A stretch of 11,997 nucleotides of DNA from an uncultured Desulfobacterales bacterium (GTDB taxonomy: Bacteria; Desulfobacterota; Desulfobacteria; Desulfobacterales; G020354645), in contig CAMYNZ010000017.1 in the NCBI GenBank assembly GCA_947259865.1, forward strand, positions 1 to 11,997. Direction: 5' to 3'. Of the stretch, positions 1 through 6,339 are shown in pieces. The stretch's first letter is position 1; every line of letters starts with the position of its first letter. A model generated the notes under the pieces. The model did no database searches. It was given only the letters and a program-made list of their open reading frames with translations, and was not told where the DNA came from. Position numbers and translations under genes: made by a program.

Positions 1-636
1 AAATATTGTTCGGTAGAATGCCGTCAAAAATTGAGACGCACCCTTAACATCCGGACCGGTTTGCTTAAAGCCCTGAATACCCGGTTTGCTACCTTCTACT
101 TTACAATAGATGTGATCGTTATGGATGTGCTCCCCTTTGGTTCGAAGGAAATATTCAGCTTCCTTTATCACCGCGCGACCGGTAAAAAGCCGGTTGAGGA
201 CTTCTGCAGGATGGCAGACATGCTCGGCAATGCCTGGTGGGCTGAACGGAAACGCACCAATAAAAAATATCTGGCCTCACGGTATGTATTTGAACAGGCA
301 CATCGAAACAATACCTCCAAAGTTCCCATCAAACCACTGGAAATAAACATTCCAAGCGTAAAGGGTAAATCTCTAACCCATCTGAAACTTGGCAAAACAG
401 ACCTGGATTCACCGGAATTACAACGATTAATAAAAAAAGCCTATCGGTCTCAGGCTAAAAAACACCATCCGGATCGTGGTGGAAATGCCCTGGCCTTCAG
501 AAAAATTCACGGCGCCTATCAGGAGTTGTTAAATTGGGCTGAAAGCCCAACTTTTGTAAGAAGACGCGGATTCCCCGATAAATGGTTCTACGACGGCAAT
601 AATAACCGCTGGGTGCAACCTACACCGCAACCCTAG
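1..636 (+). CDS. J-domain (DnaJ-like) protein, 5' end cut by window edge
   Basis: The frame is open from base 1 with no stop, so the gene begins outside the window; the TTG at 31 is only the first start-like codon. The first visible residues read YCSVECRQK, a CxxxC pair that looks like half of a small zinc-binding motif. A middle region (about 25-95, numbered from the TTG) rich in aromatic and basic residues (e.g. MADMLGNAWWAE) has no function I can name. Residues about 125-170 form a compact J domain: helix II is RLIKKAYRSQAKKHH, the invariant HPD is at 146-148 (bases 466-474), and helix III is AFRKIHGAYQELL. J domains stimulate the ATPase of Hsp70 (DnaK). Here the J domain is C-terminal and the G/F and CxxCxGxG modules of DnaJ are absent, so this is a class III J protein whose client-binding part would be the N-terminal region. 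The protein ends in an aromatic tail (WFYDGNNNRW). It converges on the DHH gene with about 90 bp between them; I see no clear terminator there. Confidence 0.82.
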   Translation, partial: KYCSVECRQKLRRTLNIRTGLLKALNTRFATFYFTIDVIVMDVLPFGSKEIFSFLYHRATGKKPVEDFCRMADMLGNAWWAERKRTNKKYLASRYVFEQAHRNNTSKVPIKPLEINIPSVKGKSLTHLKLGKTDLDSPELQRLIKKAYRSQAKKHHPDRGGNALAFRKIHGAYQELLNWAESPTFVRRRGFPDKWFYDGNNNRWVQPTPQP

Positions 637-728
637 TGAATCCGGGAAGCAATTTATACGCATTCGGCAGGTGGGGTTTTAAATAGAATTATTTGGGATA
701 AAGAAAAAAACCGGCAGGAAAAAGAGAG

Positions 729-1628
729 TCATCCGGAGTCATTGGGTTCGTTTTTTAGGAGTATATCAATAATTTGCGGTAAATAATCATTGGCCTTGCT
801 CCGGTGGAATCTGCATGAACCGGCTCCGGGATGCCCTCCGCCCTCATACTTGGCGAGCAGCAGTCCAACGTTTACACGGCAATTTCGGTTAAAAATACTG
901 TGACCGATATTGACCACGACTTTTTCATTTTTTCTGGCATCATAGCGTATCCTGACATGAACAAATATTTCAGGGTACAGGGAATACACCAGAAACCGAT
1001 TTCCGGTCGGCACCTTATCAAAGGAGCGAAAATCCGTAATTGCAACATGCTGCTTTAATTCGGTATATTGCTTTAACATTTTTTTGTAAGCCTGATTTTC
1101 GGCCACAACAGTGTCACAGTGTTCCTTGACTTCAGGATCATCCAGGACCTCTTCGATTTCATACTTTCTAATCAACTCCACGAGTTTATTCCAATAGCTC
1201 TCGTCCGAATCATTTTGGTTGTTTATCGTCATAGAAAGCAGCACATAAGCATAGTTTTCGGGATGAAGCACCTCATCCAGAGACAATTTTGCGGAATCGA
1301 TTCTATCGGTTTCCTGAATGAGCCGGCTGTAATCTCTTTTAAATTTATTTCGATAAAAATCATAAATTATACGCGAAGCCGAGGGGGCATCCCTGAAAAC
1401 TCCCTTAAAAGGCTTATCAATCTTATTGGTATAGTGGTGATCAAACCACAGGGCGCAATTGTCGCCGTAGGGTAAGTTAGCGATAATGTCTCCTTCTTGA
1501 ACAGTAATAAGACCTTTTTGCATGTCATTCGGCTCTACCCATATTACCGGGCCCTGCACATTTTCGGCCTCGTAGAGAAGCGCCGCACATACAATACCAT
1601 CAAAATCCGGCCGGGTGACAATTCTCAT
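729..1628 (-). CDS. DHH/DHHA1-family phosphoesterase (exopolyphosphatase/nanoRNase-like)
   Basis: A 299-residue protein when started at the ATG at 1628. That start is preceded by GGAG eight bases upstream and opens with MRIVTRPDFDG, as homologues do; a longer frame starts at 1661 but adds 11 residues without a better ribosome site. The N-terminal DHH domain shows motif I PDFDG (D8, D10), the signature DHH at 63-65 and a DRID acid pair (D108, D111), all expected Mn/Mg ligands. The C-terminal DHHA1 domain carries GGGHPGAGSCRF (263-274), the glycine-rich substrate-binding loop. The family includes exopolyphosphatases, oligoribonucleases (NrnA) and cyclic dinucleotide phosphodiesterases; all cleave phosphoester or phosphoanhydride bonds in the cytoplasm. 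Which substrate this one uses cannot be read from sequence. The usual His of motif I (HxDxDG) is Arg here (R6). There is no signal peptide or transmembrane segment. It is divergent from the sixA-like gene across about 210 bp. Confidence 0.88.
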   Translation of the reverse strand: MRIVTRPDFDGIVCAALLYEAENVQGPVIWVEPNDMQKGLITVQEGDIIANLPYGDNCALWFDHHYTNKIDKPFKGVFRDAPSASRIIYDFYRNKFKRDYSRLIQETDRIDSAKLSLDEVLHPENYAYVLLSMTINNQNDSDESYWNKLVELIRKYEIEEVLDDPEVKEHCDTVVAENQAYKKMLKQYTELKQHVAITDFRSFDKVPTGNRFLVYSLYPEIFVHVRIRYDARKNEKVVVNIGHSIFNRNCRVNVGLLLAKYEGGGHPGAGSCRFHRSKANDYLPQIIDILLKNEPNDSG

Positions 1629-1838
1629 ATAAGTTGCTCCATAGTGTAACAGATGAGCCAAATTAACACGTATTGATTTTAATTACTTTTTTAACCATAA
1701 TATCTGCGGGGATAGCTCCTTTAATGAACCGGGCAGCAAATAGATATTGATGTTTTAATAAGGTTATCATATTCAATCCCTGTAACTCAAGCATGTATTT
1801 AAACCGGATTATAAATATTTTCAAGGAGGATTAACGCT

Positions 1839-2300
1839 ATGGCACTTTTTCTAGTGCAACACGGCAAAAGCCTTCCCAAAGATGTAGACCCGCAAAAAGG
1901 TCTTTCTGATCAAGGCAGCGTCGAAGTAAAGCGAATTGCGGACGCGGCCAAAGATTTCAACGTCACGGTCAGCACTATCTGCCACAGCGGAAAAACCAGA
2001 GCCCGCCAGACAGCTGAAATATTTGCTTCAGCGCTTGAACCCAAGCAAGGGATCCGGCAAAAAGATGGATTAAAACCTCTGGATGATGTCACCACCATTG
2101 CCGCATCCATTAATAATGCAGATGACATTATGCTCGTGGGGCACCTCCCGTTTATGGAGAGAATGTGTGCGTATCTCATAACCGGCAAATCTGATAGATC
2201 GGTGTTCAAATTTCAAAACGGTGGTATCGTGTGTATGGATATGGACACCGATTCGCAGTCATGGATCATCAAATGGACCCTGATGCCGGCCATCGGCTAA
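1839..2300 (+). CDS. sixA: SixA-like phosphohistidine phosphatase (histidine phosphatase superfamily)
   Basis: A 153-residue branch-2 histidine phosphatase fold protein. The catalytic loop is VQHGK with the phospho-accepting His at position 8; the second element RARQTAE (54-60) supplies the phosphate-pocket Arg; the second catalytic His sits in VGHLPF (H102). Length and motif order match SixA, which removes phosphate from His residues of phosphorelay or phosphotransferase proteins. The classical RHG is QHG here, so one phosphate-contacting Arg is replaced by Gln. It starts at ATG 1839, eight bases after a strong AAGGAGG ribosome site (1823-1829), and the upstream gap is AT-rich. The enoyl-CoA hydratase follows 82 bp downstream on the same strand, so co-transcription is possible. 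Family assignment is firm; physiological target is unknown, and a broader phosphatase role is possible. Confidence 0.85.
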   Translation: MALFLVQHGKSLPKDVDPQKGLSDQGSVEVKRIADAAKDFNVTVSTICHSGKTRARQTAEIFASALEPKQGIRQKDGLKPLDDVTTIAASINNADDIMLVGHLPFMERMCAYLITGKSDRSVFKFQNGGIVCMDMDTDSQSWIIKWTLMPAIG

Positions 2301-2382
2301 TATGGTGCTAATCTGAAGATCGTCACTGGAAGCTAAATTAAAATTCATCACCTAACCAAGACAACTGTTTGAGGAGCAGAAG

Positions 2383-3153
2383 ATGGACTTCCAAAGCATT
2401 ATCTATGAGAAAGAGGAGGCAATCGCCACTATAAAATTAAATCGACCCAAGGTTTTGAACGCCATGAACAAACAGCTCTGGACCGAATTCAAGGCCGCCC
2501 TGGAGGATGCAAAAACAGATCCGGCAGTAAAGGTTCTGATCATTACCGGCGAAGGTCGCGCATTTTCTACCGGTGCCGACCAAAAAGAATCCAAAGGCAT
2601 AAATTTGGAGAATTTTCGGGAACACCTGGTAGATGTCCAGGAAACCTCTAGAAAGCTGATCCGTTTTGAAAAACCCACAATAGCTGCAATTAACGGGTAT
2701 GCCCTCGGCGCAGGCTGTGAACTGGCACTTGCCTGTGATATTCGAATTGCGGCCACGGACGCACAAATCGGGTCGCCGGAGGCCAAAGTCGAATCTTCAG
2801 TCACGGGTGGTGCCATCCGATTAATACAGGATCTGATCGGTCCCGGAAAAGCCCGGGAATTTCTTTTCACAGGCGAATACATTCTTGGTAAAGAAGCTGC
2901 GCGAATCGGCCTGGTCAACAGAGCGGTTTCTTCAGATCAGCTTATGGACACAGCCAGAGAGATGGCTGATAAAGTTGCGGAAAAATCGGATTTTTCGATC
3001 AAAATGATCAAAAAAGGGCTGCTAATGGCAAGCGCTGGCGTCAGCCTCGAAGGGCTGATGGACTATGAAATAGAGGCAAGCCTGGCCTGTGCTTCTGTAA
3101 AGCAGCGACAAGAAGAGTTAAAGGATTTGGCGGAACGAAAAAAGACTTCATAA
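2383..3153 (+). CDS. Enoyl-CoA hydratase/isomerase (crotonase superfamily)
   Basis: A 256-residue single-domain crotonase of normal length. It opens with the typical N-terminal strand and LNRP (19-22). The oxyanion hole is formed by FSTGADQKE (A65) and GYALGAGCELALACD (around G110). Both acids used by hydratases are present: E113 in GCEL and E133 in GSPE, aligned to Glu144 and Glu164 of rat mitochondrial enoyl-CoA hydratase. This supports true hydratase activity (addition of water across the 2,3 double bond of enoyl-CoA) rather than only isomerase or dehalogenase activity. The residues just after E133 (AKVESSVTGG) lack the common P-x-x-GG loop, so chain-length preference is uncertain. A GAGGAG ribosome site lies about six bases before the ATG. 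The stop codon overlaps the first ATG of the next frame, which is the leader of a repeat element and not a real operon partner. The acyl-CoA synthetase downstream (3696) is a plausible former partner in fatty or aromatic acyl-CoA degradation. Confidence 0.92.
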   Translation: MDFQSIIYEKEEAIATIKLNRPKVLNAMNKQLWTEFKAALEDAKTDPAVKVLIITGEGRAFSTGADQKESKGINLENFREHLVDVQETSRKLIRFEKPTIAAINGYALGAGCELALACDIRIAATDAQIGSPEAKVESSVTGGAIRLIQDLIGPGKAREFLFTGEYILGKEAARIGLVNRAVSSDQLMDTAREMADKVAEKSDFSIKMIKKGLLMASAGVSLEGLMDYEIEASLACASVKQRQEELKDLAERKKTS

Positions 3154-3232
3154 TGATGCAATCGGGGCCAAGTCCCATAAGTGCCAAGTTATTTTTACAC
3201 CGGGGGGCTGTGGAAAGTTTACTGAAAAAAAT

Positions 3233-3267
3233 GAACATCGAACGTCCAACATCGAATATTGAATGGG
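3233..3267 (+). repeat. Left heptad-repeat array (five degenerate 7-mers)
   Basis: Five consecutive 7-base units can be read: GAACATC, GAACGTC, CAACATC, GAATATT, GAATGGG. Read as protein this gives the phrase NIERPTSNIE. It is the inverted counterpart of the array at 3507-3564: bases 3232-3258 pair with 3506-3532 with three mismatches in 27. Together the arrays bracket the S23 relic. Confidence 0.75.
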
Positions 3268-3272
3268 AAAAG

Positions 3273-3437
3273 ATGAATAAACAGACCTATGAATTAGAAG
3301 AAAGGCTGCTTGAGTATTCGGTGAGAATCATAAAGACAGAAGAATTAATTAAGATTTTCGTTACGAGTATCAACACGGCCGTTCGACAGGCTCACGGCCC
3401 TGAGCAGAGTCGAAGGGCTGAAAAGAAACAGAAATAG
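3273..3437 (+). pseudogene. Internally deleted four-helix-bundle (S23 / 23S rRNA intervening-sequence-type) protein gene
   Basis: From ATG 3273 the frame begins MNKQTYELEERLLEYS, a recognisable first helix of the S23-type four-helix-bundle family (normally about 115-125 residues). After VRIIK it jumps directly to TEELIKIFVTSINTA, which resembles the extreme C-terminus of the same family. The middle two or three helices, including the conserved QLLRSG / EAQ-ES-DF-HK region, are absent, roughly 70 residues. The frame then reads into a hairpin repeat (QAHGPEQSRRA) and ends at 3437. The frame stays open upstream to an ATG at 3153, but that leader has no family similarity. A 55-residue product of two terminal helices is unlikely to form a four-helix bundle, so I call it a relic. 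The gene lies inside a pair of inverted heptad-repeat arrays (3233-3267 and 3507-3564). Family recognition is from memory of the family pattern, not a search. Confidence 0.6.
3382..3414. repeat. Imperfect hairpin, dispersed palindromic repeat
   Basis: Arms TTCGAC / GTCGAA (outer) and GCTCA / TGAGC (inner) surround a CGGCCC loop, giving an interrupted hairpin. It is translated as QAHGPEQSRRA at the end of the S23 relic. Elements beginning GTTCGACAGGCTCA recur in many bacterial genomes as intergenic repeats, but only one copy occurs in this window, so the repeat status is from general knowledge. Confidence 0.55.
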
Positions 3438-3506
3438 TCATTCAAGGTTTGACATCGGATTTATAAAAACAAATAAAATTAAATTGCGGAGCGGAGCGAC
3501 ATCATT

Positions 3507-3564
3507 ATTCGATGTTCGACGTTGGACGTTCAATGTTGGATGTTCAGTCTGTTCAACGTTCATC
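3507..3564 (-). repeat. Right heptad-repeat array (about eight degenerate 7-mers)
   Basis: On the plus strand the units are ATTCGAT, GTTCGAC, GTTGGAC, GTTCAAT, GTTGGAT, GTTCAGT, then a 2-base slip (CT), GTTCAAC, GTTCATC. The consensus is close to GTTSRAY. It is the reverse-complement counterpart of the array at 3233-3267. The truncated acyl-CoA synthetase begins to show family similarity within about 30-70 bases after it. Confidence 0.75.
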
Positions 3565-3695
3565 TTTCAAAACAACCCGGTACGGCACAAGTGCAACCTG
3601 TGAATTTTTACAAAACAAATTAGAGCTTATGGGAACTTTTTGGCAAAAAGGTCTATGCCGGCATTACGGCTGTTGAAAAAGAAATCGACCTTGCC

Positions 3696-5615
3696 ATGAT
3701 TGTGGTGGCGCCCAGATTTTTGGTGTCGGCTGTGGCAGACAGTGTAAAAATGGGGGCTAAAGGAATCATCATCATTACGGCCGGTTTAGGGGAAACCGGA
3801 GACGAGGGAAAGAAAATAGAGGCCCAAATACTAAACGAGGCGGCCAAATCTGGTGTCTGTGTGATTGGGCCCAACTGCAGCGGCATGTTCAGCGCGTCTG
3901 CAAACATGAACCTTTTGGGGGTACCGCGTTTGAATAAGGGCCCGATTTCCGTGCTTGCGCAAAGTGGCAATGTAATTGATTCATTGACCCATTACGCTCG
4001 CATGCGGAGATTGGGTTTTAGCAAAATTATTAGCCTGGGAAATGCTATCGGCGCAAGCTTTGCGGACTATATTGATTATCTCAAAGACGATCCTGAAACC
4101 AGAGTGATTATAACATATCTGGAAGGCATTAAAGATGGCAACCGCCTGGTCAGGGCCGTTCGTGAAACCATCAAAAATAAGCCGGTGATCGCCCTTAAAG
4201 TTGGCAGGTCAGCCGCCGGCGCCAGAGCGGCTGCCTCCCATACCGGATCGTTAGCAGGAGATGACCTCATCGTAGATGCCGCCTTCCGGCAGGCCGGTAT
4301 GGTCAGGGTGGCCAACATCGATGAAATGTTCGATATGGCGGAGGTCTTTTGCAACTGCCCGCTTCCCGGGGGAAACCGGGTGGCCATTTTGTCTGAAGGC
4401 GGTGGTGACAACTCCATTGCAGCCGATAACGCCGAGATCCACGGCATGCAGGTGCCGGTGCTCTCCCAGGAAACCCAGGAAAAGATCAAGCCTTTTCTAC
4501 TTGCGGGCATGCCCGCCGCCAATCCCATCGACTATGGCGGAACAGCTGAAGAGAATCCCCGTATGATCACGGAATGCGTCAAGGTTTGCATAGCGAGCAG
4601 CGAGGTTGACGGCGTATACATCACCGGTTTTTTCGGCGGATTTAAAGATATTATTGCCCCCCATGTGGCCGAACTGGAAGAACAAACCTCCCGGGAACTG
4701 GTGGAGCTGGTTAACGACTACAAAAAACCGCTTTTTGTTCACACGAGCTTTGCAGAGGGCGCCATCGAATCTCTGGCAATTTTAAAGAACGCGGGGATTC
4801 CGGTTATGGCCTCTGCTCAACGATCCTCCCAGTGCCTCAGTGCCCTCATGAATTTCGCCCTGAACCGTGAAAAAATTGGTCGCATGGAATTCTCTGAGGC
4901 GCAAATGATCGAACGTCCCGCAGTGAAGAAAATTTTTGCAAAAGCGCGACGCGAAAACAGAACCAACCTCCTTGAAACCGAATCAAGGGATATTCTGAGA
5001 AGTTACGCACTTGAGTTACCGCAAGCGGCACTTATCGGCAGTGCCGACGAGATCGCTAAAGCCGCGGACACGTTTTCATATCCGCTGGCAATGAAGATCG
5101 TCTGCCCGGATATTATCCATAAATCCGATGCCGGCGGGATTAAATTAGGCCTGAAAAACGAAGCGGAGGTCCACGAGGCATTCAAAGAAATCACCGCCAA
5201 CGCAATTAAGTTCACCTCCAAGGAACGGGTTTTAGGAACCCTCATTTCCCCGATGGCAGCCCCCGGGCAGGAATGCATAATCGGGATGATACGGGATCCC
5301 CAATTCGGCCCGGTGATCATGTTCGGCTTGGGGGGGATATTTGTCGAAGTTCTGAAAGACGTCTCCTTCAGGGTTGCCCCTCTTGCAGGTGAAGATATCG
5401 ATGAAATGATCAAAGAAATCAAAGGCTACAAAATCTTAACAGGCATACGGGGAGAAAAACCCAAGGACATCGATGCCGTCAAAAACATCCTTGCCAGGCT
5501 TTCTGATATCGCTGTGGACAATCCGGAGATATTGGAGATCGATCTCAATCCGGTCATTGTGCACGAAAAGGGTGCATCCATTGTGGATTCCCGAATGATA
5601 CTCGAAGAATTATGA
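3696..5615 (+). CDS. NDP(ADP)-forming acyl-CoA synthetase (acetate-CoA ligase type), N-terminally truncated
   Basis: A 639-residue protein from ATG 3696; the fused alpha-beta family is usually near 700. Visible parts in order: remainder of the CoA-binding domain (GIIIITAGLGETGDEG, then GPNCSGM at about 58-64), the succinyl-CoA-ligase-like region with the phosphohistidine loop SHTGSLAGDD (H182), a second CoA-ligase domain (about 225-390), and a C-terminal ATP-grasp domain from about 430 with HKSDAGG (475-481), FGLGGIFVE and EIDLNPV (614-620). The enzyme interconverts acyl-CoA + ADP + Pi with free acid + CoA + ATP through a phosphohistidine. Missing is the first part of the Rossmann domain with its glycine-rich GAS-type CoA loop. 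In-frame sequence before the ATG (3633-3695) still reads ELFGKKVYAGITAVEKEID, clear family sequence, and is cut off by TAG at 3621, just after the heptad-repeat element. No good ribosome site precedes 3696. Probably a decayed gene, although the remaining frame is intact for 640 codons. Confidence 0.85.
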   Translation: MIVVAPRFLVSAVADSVKMGAKGIIIITAGLGETGDEGKKIEAQILNEAAKSGVCVIGPNCSGMFSASANMNLLGVPRLNKGPISVLAQSGNVIDSLTHYARMRRLGFSKIISLGNAIGASFADYIDYLKDDPETRVIITYLEGIKDGNRLVRAVRETIKNKPVIALKVGRSAAGARAAASHTGSLAGDDLIVDAAFRQAGMVRVANIDEMFDMAEVFCNCPLPGGNRVAILSEGGGDNSIAADNAEIHGMQVPVLSQETQEKIKPFLLAGMPAANPIDYGGTAEENPRMITECVKVCIASSEVDGVYITGFFGGFKDIIAPHVAELEEQTSRELVELVNDYKKPLFVHTSFAEGAIESLAILKNAGIPVMASAQRSSQCLSALMNFALNREKIGRMEFSEAQMIERPAVKKIFAKARRENRTNLLETESRDILRSYALELPQAALIGSADEIAKAADTFSYPLAMKIVCPDIIHKSDAGGIKLGLKNEAEVHEAFKEITANAIKFTSKERVLGTLISPMAAPGQECIIGMIRDPQFGPVIMFGLGGIFVEVLKDVSFRVAPLAGEDIDEMIKEIKGYKILTGIRGEKPKDIDAVKNILARLSDIAVDNPEILEIDLNPVIVHEKGASIVDSRMILEEL

Positions 5616-5655
5616 AACATGAGGTCTCATCTTAAACTCGTATATTTTTACCACC

Positions 5656-5677
5656 ATAATAGGTAGCTGGCTATTAT
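5656..5677. terminator. Possible weak AT-rich hairpin after the acyl-CoA synthetase
   Basis: A 7-bp perfect stem ATAATAG / CTATTAT encloses an 8-base loop about 40 bp after the stop at 5615. The stem is AT-rich and only two T follow before AAG, so termination strength would be poor. The rest of 5616-5818 is AT-rich; I see only another short 6-bp inverted repeat there (5789-5804, AACTAA / TTAGTT). Confidence 0.2.
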
Positions 5678-5818
5678 TTAAGATATGAAGGATATCACAG
5701 GTTTCTGAGGGAGAGAAAAATCTTGGTTATGTTGGAGACATCCAAAGATTATTACCAGATTCAATAATCTCTATATATTGTATATTCAAACTAAGAATTT
5801 AGTTGTCAAGCTTATGGA

Positions 5819-6339
5819 TTATTCAGAAGACTTATTGCATAACGGTCGAATATAGTCAGCCACTTTTCTCAGGCCTGTACTGTCATACGTTGCGGGGTTG
5901 TTAACAAGACCGTCGGCAAATCGAAATGCAGTGATATTATTGGGCATGAAAATCACATAGGTTCCGCCATGACCGCTCATTGCCGGGATACGAACGAAAC
6001 ACCCATTCTGGGCTTTATAGGGATGCTGCCATAGAGACATGTGGTAGTTAACCTCCCCATCGTCGAATAGCCATCCAGTAGAAAGACCATGCGGCCTTTC
6101 TTTACCGCAGGCTTCCTCGAGCTTTGTAGCACTCAGGATTTGTACTCCTTTATACCGACCGCCATTGCGCAGGAGCTTGACGAGTTTGGCGAGATCGTCC
6201 AGGTTTGGAAGCATGCCCCCTTCGAGCTTTGGGATACCCGGTGTACCGTCGGGCTCAACTGTATGAAGGACCGGCAAACGAGTGATGCCTATGGGTTGGA
6301 GCACTTCCCGGGTAATTAAATCCCAAAGATGTAGGGATA
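5819..6339 (-). pseudogene. C-terminal fragment of a class-C beta-lactamase-like serine hydrolase
   Basis: A frame of 161 codons is open from GTG 6304, but family similarity starts further upstream in the same frame: codons from about 6336 read LWDLITREVLQPIGI, the helix that follows the active-site Tyr region in this family. The fragment continues with an RLPVLHT strand and ends with MSGHGGTYVIFMP, whose H-x-G is the counterpart of the KTG box of class C beta-lactamases (PF00144). There is no independent ribosome site before the GTG, so it is the 3' part of the gene at 6316-7881 and not a separate gene. The reading frame differs by one from the upstream fragment. The stop is at 5819. No obvious terminator lies beyond it. 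Confidence 0.75.

Noticed and set aside
1662..1838. Promoter TATAAA at 1810-1815 for the sixA-like gene
   Set aside because: No acceptable -35 at 16-18 bp and the transcript would start inside or next to the ribosome site; promoters must lie in this AT-rich gap but I cannot place them.
2403..2918. Minus-strand open frame of 171 codons
   Set aside because: Antisense shadow of the enoyl-CoA hydratase; Ser/Pro-rich translation with no recognisable motif.
3153..3272. ATG at 3153 overlapping the hydratase stop, as a translationally coupled start
   Set aside because: The leader it would encode has no family similarity and part of it is the heptad repeat; the overlap is probably chance.
3233..3564. 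CRISPR-like array
   Set aside because: Units are 7 bases, contiguous and without spacers, and the two blocks are in opposite orientation.
3621..3623. In-frame TAG before the acyl-CoA synthetase as a possible pyrrolysine codon
   Set aside because: The sequence upstream of the TAG does not continue into the expected N-terminal Rossmann domain but runs into repeats, so truncation explains it better; no pyl genes are visible.
4076..4528. Minus-strand open frame of 150 codons
   Set aside because: Antisense shadow of the acyl-CoA synthetase, low-complexity composition.
5819..6304. Independent 161-codon gene starting at GTG
   Set aside because: Family similarity extends upstream of the GTG in the same frame and no ribosome site is present; it is the 3' part of the broken serine hydrolase gene.
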